DNA of 64,000 nucleotides from Notolepis coatsorum (GCA_963971535.1 OZ020593.1:21353721-21417720); one strand, 5' to 3'; positions 1-11,883 are shown, counted from the first letter of the stretch. Translations and numbers: made by a program. The notes: generated by a model from the sequence alone, not told the origin.

Positions 1-1126
1 CATCTGCAAGGTTGAGATGGTATGGTCCTGTAGGGGTGTCTGAAATAGTTGGTTAATATAGTTACAGGTAAGAAGGTTATATAAATGTTTTGCCCCCCTT
101 ATTTTTTTTTACCTCTTTCGGGGAGGGGGTTGTCTTTCATATTAGCTATATCTTTTGAGGGGGACACATTTACCTCTTCTCAATATTAAGTGGGGCATGT
201 CCCCTGCAACCCCCCCCCCAAATCTATGCATTCTATCTATTCTATTTAGTATCACATTTGATCACATTTAAGTCCTGGCTAAATATTTATCAACAACCCA
301 GAAACAATTCCATCTACTCAATACATTTGATCTATCAATATTGCAATATATTCATATTCATCAGAGAGCTTTAGAGTTTGTACTGCTTTTTGTTTTTACA
401 TTTGGAAATAACCATAAAAATAATAATAATATATGAATTAAAAAATTCCACAACAGAAAGAGCCTGGCTGTTTGAGTAAAAAAAAACATCTGGATTTTAA
501 ATTGAGGACATCATCTCTGCCAGTATATTCCTTTCAGAGAGAAGTAATATGTAGATATTCCAGTTAGTCAAAGTCAGTCTGTATTCATCACATACTCATC
601 ATAAAAGTACAATGTACAAACAATGACAGTATAATGTTTTTAAGTCTGATGTTATTACAAATATGTTTGCCTTCAATGAAGCCAGATTGACAGTGGTCAA
701 TAATCTGATCAAGACCTTCCTTTAAGTCTCTCTGCAAATAAGTAAACAGTTTACCATCATTATTGATGATTGGTTCAGTCAAAATGGGATCTTTGTTGGA
801 TTTTGGAAGTTAATAGACTAGACCAGTGCCATATAGATTCAGGTAAATTTCCTAGCTATTATGGCTTCACCAAAACGTACGTGACTTTGAAAAAACTCAC
901 CAGTAAGGGCATCATTACCTGGAGATCTATTTAGGCTAATTTCAGTAACAGATATCAGTTGATTTACACATTATTCTTATCTTAATCTGTGAATTTTGTA
1001 TTATATTTGACCATCCCAAGAAAAGAAGACAACTATCACTAGTACGGAGGACATGGTGATTTGAGAGGACCGTGTTTTGAATATGGTGTAATACTTGCTT
1101 ATAAACACACATTACGTATATGATAA

Positions 1127-1262
1127 ATTGAAAATGGGGGACCCTGATGTAAACAAGACGGAAGTCTTTCTCTGGGCTGCATCCCCTTAACAATTGTATG
1201 TATTGAGCTGTACTGTACTGTACCCATTCTGCAATCTGTTAATAAAGTTCAATCAATCAATC
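1127..1262 (+). mobile_element. CAAT-tailed interspersed element, 3' end
   Basis: This is a copy of a repeat found about ten times in the window. It starts near 'gaaaatgggggaccctgatg' and ends in a polyadenylation-like 'aataaagtt' followed by a short (CAAT)n run. A fixed 3' end with a simple tail is typical of LINE or SINE retroposons. Other copies lie at about 10400-10710, 50318-50475, 51275-51575, 56320-56660, 61010-61348, 62120-62302 and 62303-62442 (+), and at 29191-29270 and 33218-33300 (-). A further minus copy spans 57271-58430 and is split by another transposon. The exact family is not identified. Confidence 0.7.
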
Positions 1263-2129
1263 ACGTTAATGCACAACAGACGAGAGAGAGCTTGCAGACA
1301 TGCATCGCTGTGGCAGAGGCTGGTGTTGTGCTTGTCGTCTGCCCCACACCTGGTGTAAACTATAGCAGTCAAGTTCAATGGCTACTCTTCAAGTAGGCAG
1401 TGTGATTCTGGCAGACACAAGATTTGAATATTCAGGATGTTGGTGCATAGTGGATGCATGTATCCTTTTAGTATGATAATTTGTGTAAGATGTAAATTGG
1501 ATGTGGGTGCTTGTTGCACCGGGGGGGGGGGGGGGGGGGCACCTGGGTGTGGGCATGCATTGTTTTGTGGTGTAAATAGGTGTCTGCAAAGCCAGACAGT
1601 ATTGTGTGGCAATATACATATTGCATTGGGCAAGTAAAAACAAAATGGCCACTTTTCTGCCTGTCTGTTTTTAAGAGGTTCATAGAGTCAGAGGTTGGGT
1701 ACTTTATAATCTGGTAACCATGTAACTGTGATTTGGATTTGAGTTTAGCAACCACAACTACAGCTGTCCAAAATATTCAAACAAAGTTGAATCAAAAAGA
1801 GACCAGGCTTATGCATGTGCTATAAGTATATAAAGTTACACTGGAAAATGGAAAATGGATGAGTGTGCATGGCCACTGACTTGAAAGTAGGAACAAAATA
1901 CATTGTCATAAGGAGATAAAATATGATATTCCTTTATTGATCCCTTGGGGAGATTTCAGGCATCATAGCAGCAAAATATTACCAAACACATGATAGTGCA
2001 GTACAAAAAAAGTAAAATGTTATCTTTAAAAAAGAGACCAGGCTTATGCATGTGTATAAAATTACACTATTCAAAAAACAGTATGCACTATGCAGTCTTC
2101 AAGTTTACTACGCCAAAAAAAAAAAACGT

Positions 2130-2260
2130 TTGTGCGTGTGTGTGTGTGTGAGAGAGAGTAATATATTACATGACTCTGGTGTGTGTATATATATATGCGT
2201 TTGTGTTTGTGTGTATACATGTCTGTGTGTGTGTGTTTGTGTGTATATGGGCGTTTATTT
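2130..2260. repeat. GT-rich microsatellite
   Basis: Imperfect (GT)n and (TATA)n runs are seen directly, interrupted by 'gagagaga' and 'tttgtg'. There is no coding potential beyond simple-repeat frames. Confidence 0.85.
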
Positions 2261-2894
2261 GATTTTGGGCACTTTTGGGAAAATTTATTTATCAAAAAAA
2301 AATCATAAAACCTTAATAATAATAATTGTTAGAGCCCTTCCTATCCCATTTCAAAACCCATATGACTCCATCCAATCTTGGGACCCCATGACCCCCCTCC
2401 ACCCCCTATCTACCTTCATGACACTGCTAGCCCACGCATGGCTAGGGAGATGGCATTGTGGTGGTCTGCTAAGGGTGTTAAATTTACTCTCCATTTTATT
2501 TGTTTTACCATCTGGAAATTACGCTACTAAAATGGAGAGTAACACTTATATTATATATTATTATTACGGTATGTATATATAAAAATATCTCTGTTTTATC
2601 TTTGTTTTATTTTAATTTGACTTCATTTTTCTTTTGCATAGCTTTGTCTGCCACATCTGTACTTTTGTTTAATTATTTAAATGTCTATTTTTTATTTATA
2701 TCTCTTTTTTTCTTTTTCATGTATGTTTGTCGTCGCCCTCACTGGGTGGGATGGGTGGGATTAGGGGATAGGAATGAGGAAGGAAATGGAAGTTGTATAA
2801 TTTTGATAACTGAAATGTATAAATATGTACTAATTCTTCCAATAATAAAAAAAAAAAAAGATAAATCTAATAATAATTGTTAGACTAGAAGTCT

Positions 2895-3336
2895 TTATTT
2901 GTCATGCAGTTTTTAACACACACACACGCGACATGGGCGACCCACAGGAACACACACACACATGCACTGAGTCGCCGATGAAATGTCTCTCTGCACTTTT
3001 CCCATCCCGTTGTCCTTCCCCCCATGGGCAGCCGGGAGCAGATAGGGCGTCAACGTGAGCCGCGCCCCGGGGACCAATCCAAGTGCTCCTGTCCGTCTTC
3101 GTCAAGGACGCCACAACGTTAGCGATCTGTTGTGCATGTTTTTCCATTGGGTTTATCTTATCGGGGGCGGAAACCCTGGCGAGCACGGGGAGAACATGCA
3201 AACTCCACACAGAAAGGCCCAGGAGATACCCCACCTGAGTACCTGGCATCATGGAAACCTGGTCCCCAAGGGGGAATCGAACCCTGGACCTTCTTGCTGT
3301 GAGGCGACAGTGTTAACCACTACACCACCATGCCGC
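2895..3336 (-). mobile_element. tRNA-derived SINE (type 2), minus orientation
   Basis: In the minus direction the head reads 'gcggcatggtggtgtagtgg' and is followed by a box-B-like 'ggttcgattcc'. The body has the fish-typical 'tgtggagtttgcatgtt' motif. Related copies lie at 23380-23670 (+) and, split by another element, at about 21470-22305 (-). The head resembles an RNA polymerase III promoter of tRNA type, but this is a retroposon and not a tRNA gene. Short open frames inside it are not genes. Confidence 0.75.
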
Positions 3337-5685
3337 TACTTAAATGATCAATTAAGCTTTATAGTCATTTAGTCAGGAATCATAATATGAACATTGTTGT
3401 AAACATCAATTTATGGAATTTAATATATTTAACACTTTTCCTAGAATGTCAGAGAACATTGTCATTACCATCACGTTACCAAATAAAGCGTAAAAGAAAA
3501 AGTTTAAAATGTGTGCTTTTAAGGCATTTATGTAACATTATACCTTACTTCTGATGTATTAGTGGTTTGAAATATTTTACTTGAATTTAAACATGCTTTA
3601 GACCTTTAGATATGCAGCCTTTTAAATATATTGCTAGATCCTGTCAAGAAAGATACAATTACTACTATTCATACATTTAGGGAGGTTTGCCCTGGGTGGG
3701 AGGTTTGAAGGGTCAAAGTGGGTATCAAACAGGAGGGAAGACTGTCAGGTTTTAAACTGTGGATACCAAACAGAGAAGGTAAAGACGACTTTGAACTGTT
3801 GAACAGTAATCCAGAACTATTGTGTAAAAAAAATGATTTGATCTATTCTATTCTACTATTTTATTGCACTGCACTACTATTTTACTCCGTCTATTTTATC
3901 TTACTCTTTTTATTATTGTCTATTTAAAACTGAATCAAACCATGAACAAGGTGGCCTGTTGGGATGTTAGATCCTAATGTGAAAAACTGTGATTTTATAT
4001 GTCTGCACTTTATGTGCTCATTTTATGCATTTATGTCTTTTTTCTGTTGTGAAGCACTTTGAGCTGCAGTTTCTGTATGAAAGGTGCTATATAAATAACG
4101 TTTATTATTATTATTATTATTATTTAATGCCTTTTTGAAATGCCTGAATTAATGCCTGAAAACCTTTTTTTTAAGATTATTAGTGACTATCACATACCAT
4201 ATTGATGTCTTTTTAATAATTTTGTATCCAATACAGACACACCTATTGTGAGAGTTTGTTATTGAAGGGCGGGGTTTGGCTTAATCATCTTTATCAGATG
4301 CAGGGAATGAACTGGCTGGGTCACCTCAGCTAAAGCAGTCCTCGGTACAATGAGCCAAAAAAAACATAGAATCACACAGCATTTAAAATCATAACAATAA
4401 GACAACAACACGAGGCAAAAAGTAAGGATAACAAATCGATTGAAACACGTAGAACTTCATTGACAAAGGTTGGAGATGAAGGTTTTAAACTCTGCAACAG
4501 AGGGGAGAAGAAGCTTTAAGGACCGTTGGAGTTCATTCCATGAGCTAGAGGGGCATCATATCAACATGCAGATTTACTCTGTGTAGATATTACGATTTAC
4601 AATAGGTTCAGAAAGTTCCAGATATCTTATTTTCCATCAAGGTAGAGTTAGTATGGAGTACTGTATATATTGCACAGGATAGACTTATATTTATAATTAT
4701 AGTTACAGTATATATATTGTACCGGGAGTAGACATAACATAGTTAGTTGTACCGGGGGTAACTTAGCAGTTATTTGTATATTTATAACAGGGTGGGCTGT
4801 ACATACACACATATTTGTATTATTGATACTGTAGAGTATACTTATGTTTCTATGAACTCTAACTCGTTTAATTTGAACACTATTGGATTTCAATGGTAAT
4901 GTTAGATTTCGACAGCATATCTCATGTAGCACATGGAAATAGTGAGTTCAAGTCAATTCCTCTGCGTTGTGTTCAAAGTTCTATATTGAGGTTCAGTCGG
5001 TGAAACGGCAAGTTTCAAGCAAATATCCACACAGGTCCTTCTGGGTTTAGATGTCCACGTTTATTTAGTGAGAATACAAGAACAAAAGACAAAATGCACA
5101 ATATTCAATGAATGGTCATTCTTCCTAAACCAGCTTCTATCTAGGTCTGTCTCCCTCAAAGTCGGCCACCAGAAGAACAACTCTCTCTCTCTCTCTCCTT
5201 GAGCTCTTCTGATAACGCAGATGGGTCTGTTCTGAAACTAAATAGTTGCATTTACGACTGACCCATGCCCCACACATCTGACAAATCAACTCCATGGAGG
5301 TCCGGCCCCCACATTGATACCAACTTGGAACAGAGAGAGGAGAGACGGACCCAAATCACACAGTAATTCAAAATGACCAAAGGTGATCAAATACAGATAC
5401 AATGGTTGCATATTGTTGTCCAGCCTATCCTGAGTATGAAAATAAAGATTTTGACTCCCCTGCATGCAAAGGGACAGAAACTAGAAAAAAGTTAAACATA
5501 GTGTGTGTGTGTGTGCGTCCCTCAGAACAACATAGTGTGTTTGTGTGTGTGTCCTTCAGAACAACAATAGAGTGACTGCATGAATGAATGTAACTCCTAA
5601 TTACCTCATCTTTCACAACTCAGAATATTCAAGATCAATTTAAATCCCAAACCCTGGTTAGAGGAGCTGTGAATGTCACTGATCG
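3337..5685. other. Gene-free stretch with repeat fragments
   Basis: A TTA-tailed repeat end occupies about 3830-4125; its signature is 'gctgtgaagcactttgagct' followed by (TTA)n. Near 4955-4975 the sequence 'tcaattcctctgcgttgtgt' begins a segment that recurs near 44325. A short CT run at about 5180 and GT runs at about 5500-5555 precede the TRIM gene. I see no exon. Confidence 0.55.
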
Positions 5686-7374
5686 CTACTTCAGCTCACA
5701 GAACTCAGCCTTCCCAGGGTTGTGTCCAAGGATTCCATATTGAAGCCCAAGTCGAGGATAGAGAGGCTGAGTGAATGTGGTGTTGACTCTGTGCAGGAGG
5801 GTCATGGTGTCAGAGACGCTGTAGAAGCACAGAGTACCTGCCCTGTGATCCAGGTACACTCCTATTCTGGAGGACCGGGGGCCCGGTACTCTTATGTCCT
5901 CGTTATTGTGGCATAAGCTGTAATCTCTTTGTGTGCACAATAAAGCCCAGGATTTGGAATTGAATCCAAACCCACTGTCATCCCCGGTGCCTGTTCTACT
6001 AATGTCTTTGTAGGAGGCTGCTACAGAAACCCCTCCACTCCACTCCACCTCCCAGTAACAGCGTCCAGTCAGACCTTCTGTACCCAGAACCTGAGGCCAT
6101 TCAATAAATCTTTCTGGGTGATTAGGATATGACTGCTCTTGCTGCACCATTGTTGCTTTTCTGTTCCCCTCAGACAAAGACAGATATCTGTTTGCTGTGT
6201 TCTGGTCCAGTGTGATCTGAGAGGAATATTGTAAGAAGTCAGCTCTGGTCTTGGGCTCTGGTGGTGGCAGTAAAACATCAACTGCATTCACTGGTGTTGA
6301 GATTCTGGGCCACTGCTCTTCCAGAACGTCCTGTAGTTTGTCTCTCAGCTCAGACACAACCTCAGTCACGTCTGCAAAGTACGGTCGAGGAAGGACACTG
6401 ATGCTGGGTAAGTCTGTAGACTCACTGGGACTGGTGGAGAGGGGGGGGTAACTCTGTAGAAAGTGGATGTGGTCATCTGTGTGTGAGAGCTGCTCCAGCT
6501 CAGTGTCTCTCCTCCTCAGGTCCGCTATCTCCTGCTCCAGTCTCTTCTGCAGTTCTTCAGCCTGAGTCACTGTGGTCCTCTGTCGGGCTCTGATGACCTT
6601 CTTCAGCTCAGAGCGCCTCGTCTCCAAGGAGCGTATCAGCTCAGTAAAGATTCTCTCACCGTCCTCCACTGCTTTATCAGCAGAGCGATTGAGAGAATCA
6701 ACAACCTGTTGGGCCTCTTTGAGTCGCTTCTCTCTCTCCTGGACTCTCTGGTGGACTTTCTGCTGACTCATGCCAAGCTCTTTCTGTCTCTCCGTCCTTT
6801 CTGCTGCAGCTGAGACTGTATCATGGCCTTTATGTTCATCCATGGAACACAAATAACAGATGCACTGCTGATCAGTACGACAGAAAACATCCAGAATCCT
6901 GTCATGACGAGAGCAGGTGTTCTCCTGAAGCCGTGTGGAGGCTTTGATCAGCTTGTGTTTCTTTAACGGAGGTACAGTATGATGAGGCTGGAGGTGAGTT
7001 TCACAGAAAGAGGTCAGACATACCAGGCAGGACTCGAGGGCTTTCCGCTTTCTCCCAGTGCAGAAATCACAGACCACATCTGCAGGTCCAGCATACCAGT
7101 GATCAGGAGGAGCAGCTTGGAGTCCTGTCTTCATTAGTTGTTCCATCATTTCAGCCATTATATTGTTTTTCTTCAGAACAGGCCTCGGAGTAAAAGTCTC
7201 CCTGCACTGGGGACATGTGTAGATCCCCCTCTGATCATCGTGATCCCAGCAGTCTGTAATACAGCCCATACAGTAGCTGTGTCCACAGGGAATAGTTACC
7301 GGATCCTTCAGTAGATCCTGACAGATAGCACAGCAGAACTGGTCCCGGTACAGATCAACTCCTTGCTGCGCCAT
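5686..7374 (-). CDS. TRIM family E3 ubiquitin ligase (finTRIM/TRIM16/25-like), single exon
   Basis: Predicted RING-type E3 ubiquitin ligase of 562 residues encoded without introns. The domain order is classical tripartite plus B30.2. A RING finger at about residues 15-58 has the C3HC4 pattern beginning CAIC and ending CPQC. A B-box 1 lies at about 102-131 and a B-box 2 at about 152-190. A long charged coiled coil follows at about 190-300, and a PRY-SPRY domain fills about 375-560 with the motif CYWEVEW. Such proteins ubiquitinate partners chosen by the SPRY domain, and in fish they form large, fast-expanding sets often tied to antiviral defence. The start codon is the first ATG and lies about 90 bp from a TATA box. 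Which fish TRIM paralogue this is cannot be settled by eye. Its target is unknown. Confidence 0.9.
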   Translation of the reverse strand: MAQQGVDLYRDQFCCAICQDLLKDPVTIPCGHSYCMGCITDCWDHDDQRGIYTCPQCRETFTPRPVLKKNNIMAEMMEQLMKTGLQAAPPDHWYAGPADVVCDFCTGRKRKALESCLVCLTSFCETHLQPHHTVPPLKKHKLIKASTRLQENTCSRHDRILDVFCRTDQQCICYLCSMDEHKGHDTVSAAAERTERQKELGMSQQKVHQRVQEREKRLKEAQQVVDSLNRSADKAVEDGERIFTELIRSLETRRSELKKVIRARQRTTVTQAEELQKRLEQEIADLRRRDTELEQLSHTDDHIHFLQSYPPLSTSPSESTDLPSISVLPRPYFADVTEVVSELRDKLQDVLEEQWPRISTPVNAVDVLLPPPEPKTRADFLQYSSQITLDQNTANRYLSLSEGNRKATMVQQEQSYPNHPERFIEWPQVLGTEGLTGRCYWEVEWSGGVSVAASYKDISRTGTGDDSGFGFNSKSWALLCTQRDYSLCHNNEDIRVPGPRSSRIGVYLDHRAGTLCFYSVSDTMTLLHRVNTTFTQPLYPRLGLQYGILGHNPGKAEFCELK

Positions 7375-7462
7375 TTTATTCTACAAAGACAAACGACACT
7401 CTTAGTTTAGTTTTCTCAGGAAGAGTGAACTCTGATTGTGTTTGGTGAGAGGTGCTTCCTGG

Positions 7463-7469
7463 TTATATA
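7463..7469 (-). promoter_or_regulatory. TATA box of the TRIM gene
   Basis: On the minus strand the sequence reads 'agctatataaccagg', about 90 bp upstream of the ATG. That predicts transcription starting near 7435 and a short leader of about 60 nt. This is inferred from spacing only. Confidence 0.6.
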
Positions 7470-7509
7470 GCTGTCCATGGGAGGAGTCGCTTTAAAGAGG
7501 CAGTGTCTA

Positions 7510-7585
7510 TAGGGAGGAGGAGTCTGACGTCACTGGTTGTTCCACCCGTATAGGGAGGTGTAGTCTGACGTCACTGGTTGTTCAG
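7510..7585. promoter_or_regulatory. Tandem CRE-like block upstream of the TRIM gene
   Basis: A block of about 41 bp occurs twice in tandem, and each copy has a perfect CREB/ATF palindrome TGACGTCA, at 7525-7532 and 7566-7573. Both copies continue as 'ctggttgttc'. The block lies 55-110 bp upstream of the TATA box, a plausible distance for proximal promoter elements. Confidence 0.6.
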
Positions 7586-7694
7586 GACTTTCTATCGTCA
7601 TCAACTACCTCTAATTAGTTTACTTTGACAAGGAAAACCCACTAAAACTCATAAGCACAAAGAGAGACATAGAGAAAATGGTATACATACTCAA

Positions 7695-7803
<109 letters not shown>

Positions 7804-8026
7804 TACTTTCTCTCTCTCTCATTTAGGCCATGTCCAGACTAAAACGATTTTGGTCGTTTTAGGCAAAGTATTTGATCGTTTGCACCTTTCTGCCACACGG
7901 AACTGCGTTCTGGCAGCCTGAAAACGCTACTTTCTGATACCAGCTCCCAGAGTGTGCAATTCTGAAGACACCCCCCATTGCGTCACCATCTTTACAAGCG
8001 ATACACGTCTTCTCCTGAACCGAGAA

Positions 8027-8147
8027 GGAGGGTGGACTGCCTCCCCTCGCCGGAAGTCAACTATAATTTCCTTTGTCTTAGAGATGTTCAAAAGCAGGTC
8101 GTTCTCCTTGCACCATACAGCAACAGTGGCGAATCCTTATGGAAGCC
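8027..8147 (-). mobile_element. Inverted 121-bp L2 fragment
   Basis: Read on the minus strand, this is base-for-base the same as 8859-8979, the start of the L2-like fragment to the right. The two arms form a perfect 121-bp inverted repeat around a 711-bp spacer. Confidence 0.85.
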
Positions 8148-8720
8148 GTGGGACACTTTTCCGTTTCGGCGAGTTTATTCCACGCTTTCTGTTTTCCTTT
8201 TCTAAGCATTTTCGGGGCTACATGTGAATGAGTAAAAGTTGCGGGACGCCCAGATGTTTCCACGATAGAAAGCTCGCGTGGATCCCATAATAGGCTCACT
8301 TAATACAGCGTTTTTAAAATCACGCGACATTTTCAGGGTCGCGAGCCGACCTTTTCCCCTCGTTTCCGATGATGGAAGTGATTTAGGAAAAGCTTCGGCA
8401 CGCCGAGAGGTCCCCGTGGATTTAATCTCGCGAGGATCGGGGCAATATTCGGCCCGTGGGAACAGTTACGGGTTAATACAATGTTCAGAGTGCAGAGGGG
8501 AAAATATGCTGAGTGTCTTCCTCTCGGCCCCGTTTTAAACTTTTAGGGTGTGGCAGTCAGCTCGAATCTGATTGGCTAGGATCGGATTTGGACTCTATAA
8601 TGCTGGAAGCCTGGAGAAAGAGACCTACCCCCTGCCTCTCTCCTATACTAGCTGCAGTGAGCACAGTGAGTCTGACAGTGTGTTAGAGGGAGTGAGAAGG
8701 AGAAGAGGGAGACATTTAAA
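8148..8720. other. CpG-rich, promoter-like segment between inverted L2 arms
   Basis: This segment is clearly richer in CpG than its surroundings, with several 'cgcg' and 'tcgcgag' words. Near 8565-8600 it has 'tgattggct' (an inverted CCAAT box) and 'ctctataatg' (TATA-like), followed by purine-rich sequence. No long reading frame starts downstream. It may be a captured promoter, an LTR or the internal part of a transposon; I cannot decide. Confidence 0.4.
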
Positions 8721-8858
8721 AAAAAATAAAAAATTATAACACAGATGCACAGATAAAAAGAATGTAAACTATATTAAAAAAGATTTTTTTTTTTTTTTTT
8801 CATATTTCATATTTGATATTAATTCATATTTTAATATTAGGGAGGCATGGCTTCCGTT

Positions 8859-9812
8859 GGCTTCCATAAGGATTCGCCACTGTTGCTGTATGGTGCAAGG
8901 AGAACGACCTGCTTTTGAACATCTCTAAGACAAAGGAAATTATAGTTGACTTCCGGCGAGGGGAGGCAGTCCACCCTCCTCTGTACATAAACGGCCAGCA
9001 GGTGGAAAGGGTAGACAGTTTTAAATTCCTCTGCATCACCATAATGTGATAATTTAAAATGGGAAGTTAACACCAGCCTCATAATTAGCAAAGCCCACCA
9101 GAGGCTCCACTCCCTGCGCCAGCTTAAAAAGTTTGGTGTGTCCAGGGAGGCGATGCTCAGTTTTTATAGAGCCACTGTAGAGAGTGTCCTTACCTTCTCA
9201 ATGACTGTGTGGTACGGAAACACCACCGTCCATGATAGGGGACATTTAGAACGAACTGTACGCACAGCGTCAAAAATCATCGGCTGTGAGCTCCCCTCTG
9301 TGGCCTCCATTTATGCCACACAAATCCGGCGGAAAGGGGAAAAGGTCTCACCCTGCTTACGACCTCTTTAACCCCCTTCCCTCTGGCAGAAGACTCCAAA
9401 GTCTCAGGTGCAGGACATCCCGTTTTAAAAACAGTACATATCCCGAGGCTGTCCGTCACCTGAACTCGAGTACAAATGTACAGGCACTTTGCACAACAAG
9501 GGCTAGCACCAGCCAACATGCACTTTAAGGCAATATGCACTTTAAAACTGGAACACTGAGCAATTTATTTTAGGTACTGTAGCATTTTTTCTTTTTAATT
9601 GTTTGTGTAAAACTCTTTATTGTGGGGATTGTACTCTTGTGTTTTTATATTGTATTCTTGTGTTTTTATATTGTACTCTTGTGTTTTTATATTGTATTCT
9701 TGTGTTTTTATATTGTATGTTTTTAACATTGTCTGTACTGTACGTGGCACCAAGACAAATCCCAATCAACAGTGTTGAAATGGCAATAAAGTTTCTATCT
9801 ATCTTTCATATA
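8859..9812 (+). mobile_element. 5'-truncated L2-like LINE: reverse transcriptase C-terminal end and 3' tail
   Basis: Frames with small shifts read as the end of a non-LTR reverse transcriptase. One piece contains 'IVDFRR', another from 9138 reads MSREAMLSFYRATVESVLTF, and a third reads 'LPSGRRLQSLRCRTSRFKNS'. The 3' end has four to five 30-bp repeats of 'ttgtgtttttatattgtatt' type and finishes with 'ggcaataaagtttctatcta' at about 9783-9805. The element is dead: the frame is broken near 9070 and near 9330, and everything upstream is missing. Confidence 0.8.
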
Positions 9813-11104
9813 TTGAACAGCAGACAACCAACATGAGGGCAGCAGTTGGTCCACTTAAAAGGGTTGCACTAACACTCTATTACCTGAGCGACCAGGGAAG
9901 GCTACGGAAGACTGCTAACGCCTTTGGCGTGTCGCGACAGTCTGTGTCCGTCATTGTTCGGCAGACATGCACAGCGATCACCACACACCTGGGTCCAAAG
10001 TACATAAAGCTGCCTTTCACGGAGCCCGAGGCTGAGGATCTAGTTGTGGGCTTCCATCGTGCTCATGGCATGCCACAATGTTTTGGAGCAGTCGACGGCA
10101 CCCACATAGAGGTCAAGCAGCCAACTAGCAACTCTATGGTCTACAATACATCAACAGGAAAGGCAAATATTCCCTTAATGTACAGGCAGTCTGTGATTAC
10201 AAGTACAGATTATTGGATGTTGTGGTAAAGTGGCCTGGGAGTGTGCATGCTGCACTGGCCCCTGCAAATGTCCTAACCCAACCCCCTCCAATGTACAGTA
10301 AATGACCAAGTATGGCTTTGTCAATATTCCAATGTACAGTGTACAGTGTGTCCCCCACCCACCCCCTACCCAACCCCCCTCCCCCACCCCACCCACCCAA
10401 CCACCTCCAATGTACAGTTTCTACGTCAAATGTATATACTCTCTTTTCTGGACTCTTTTTGTATCACAAACAGTACTGTATTTGCAAATCTGGTATGTCA
10501 TAAATGTCTGGATGTAGCAGTACTGTCTATCTGTATGTCGTGTGTCATATATGTTATGATGAATTGAAAATGGGGGACCCTGATGTAAACCAGACGAAAG
10601 TCTTTCTCTGGTCTGCATCCCCTTAACAATTGTGTGTATTGAGCCGTACTGTATTGTACCCATACTGCAATCTGTTAATAATGTTTTCAATCAATCAATC
10701 AATCAATCAGGTCTTTGCTAATTCAAATCTAAACTCCTACTTAAAGTCTGGCAAGATCCCTGCTCTCAGAAAACAGATTGTGGATGACGAGGAGGCCGTA
10801 CCAATGTTTCTGCTTGGTGACCCTGCCTACCCACTGCGGCCAGACCTGACGAAGGAATATTCCAACGGTGGCTCCCCACGTGAGGAGCAGTACTACGGGC
10901 TATGTTTGTGTAGAGCACGTATGTTTGTGTAGAGCACGTGTGGCCATTGAGTGTGCTTTTGGACGCCTCAAGGCCAGATTTTCTGCACTTCGAAGGCCTA
11001 TGGACATAAACATGGCTGACCTGCCCTGTGTAATTTACGCCTGCTTTGTCTCAAACCCTGCCCCTTTTCTTGATCCTCCAATCACAGCTGTCGCTTACCT
11101 CTGA
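9813..11104 (+). pseudogene. Broken PIF/Harbinger (HARBI1-like) transposase
   Basis: DDE-type transposase remains are spread over three pieces. The first (9833-10228) has a helix-turn-helix region (NAFGVSRQSVSVIVRQ) and the first catalytic aspartate in AVDGTHI. The second (about 10711-10932) has the second aspartate in LLGDPAYPL. The third (about 10930-11104) has the glutamate in IECAFGRLKARF. Lesions visible are: a frameshift near 10165 (the true continuation reads [12 protein letters not shown] in another frame); a CAAT-tailed element inserted at about 10255-10710 inside the codons for the VH...VFANSN segment; and a tandem repeat of about 21 bp near 10900-10935 that brings in a stop. The L2 end abuts the left side, so the N-terminus is also gone. 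Confidence 0.85.
10255..10710 (+). mobile_element. CAAT-tailed element inserted in the Harbinger pseudogene
   Basis: This is a longer copy of the CAAT-tailed repeat. It begins with C-rich sequence and 'cctccaatgtacagtttcta' and ends in four CAAT units. It separates transposase codons that should be contiguous, so it arrived after the Harbinger element. Confidence 0.75.
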
Positions 11105-11883
11105 CTTCCTCGTACAAACTAGGCTACGGATGATCACTCTGTGTTGGGACCAACACATGGTGAACAGGACTCCCAGCCTCCTACACAGTGCAATGGGTAT
11201 CTTACTGACTGTAATGAGGGCGAGGGAAAGAGAGTGAGGAGAGTGCTCACGCAGTACCTGGAGTGACTGACAGACAGATAATATCATTAGAATATATATT
11301 ATTCTTTTGGTAAAGTTTTATTTCTGCCTAGCAGAAGTTTATGGCCCTCGTAACAGCGGGGCCTTGCCTCCACATAGAGGAAGCAGTGTCTCTCTGGTTG
11401 GTGTTGTACTTCACCACCTTACGTTAGAAAGCTTTATGTCATTGCACAATACAGTACAACAGAATTTGTATATACCTATACATACAGTACCGTATGTATT
11501 ACTATCTACTACCTACTATGCTGCTATGTCTATACTACTATCTACTATGTACTATGCTTAATACTATTACCTACTATGCTACTACAGTATGTCTATACTA
11601 TTATCTACTATATACTACTATGCTACTATGCCTTTTTTTCTTTTTTTGTATTAAGATCTGATGAACATTCTTTGTCACAAGACATGGTGCATTTAGGGTG
11701 TTATGTGCAGCGTCCTGAGGAAGAGGAAAACAGAGAGAATGTTTTTTTTATTTTTTACTTTGCTTGAGTTGTGTGACGTTCCAAATTGAAATGAATAATA
11801 AAACAAATGGCTGCAACCATGTCCAGACCTCTTTCTTACAAAATCAGGTGTAACAAATGTGTGCAAATGCAGTATCACATTAA

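Larger units (their letters stand above)
1..2890. other. Gene-free AT-rich flank with repeat fragments
   Basis: I see no convincing exon here. The stretch holds a CAAT-tailed element end at about 1127-1262, a poly-G run near 1520-1540, a LINE-type end at about 1915-2010 (minus sense, with a 'cctttattgatccc' motif) and a GT-rich microsatellite at about 2130-2260. The remaining sequence is low complexity, and its short open frames lack splice context or recognisable domains. Confidence 0.6.

Noticed and set aside
1382-1755. Pro-rich frames around the poly-G tract
   Set aside because: They are driven by the G/C run, with no start context, domain or splice support.
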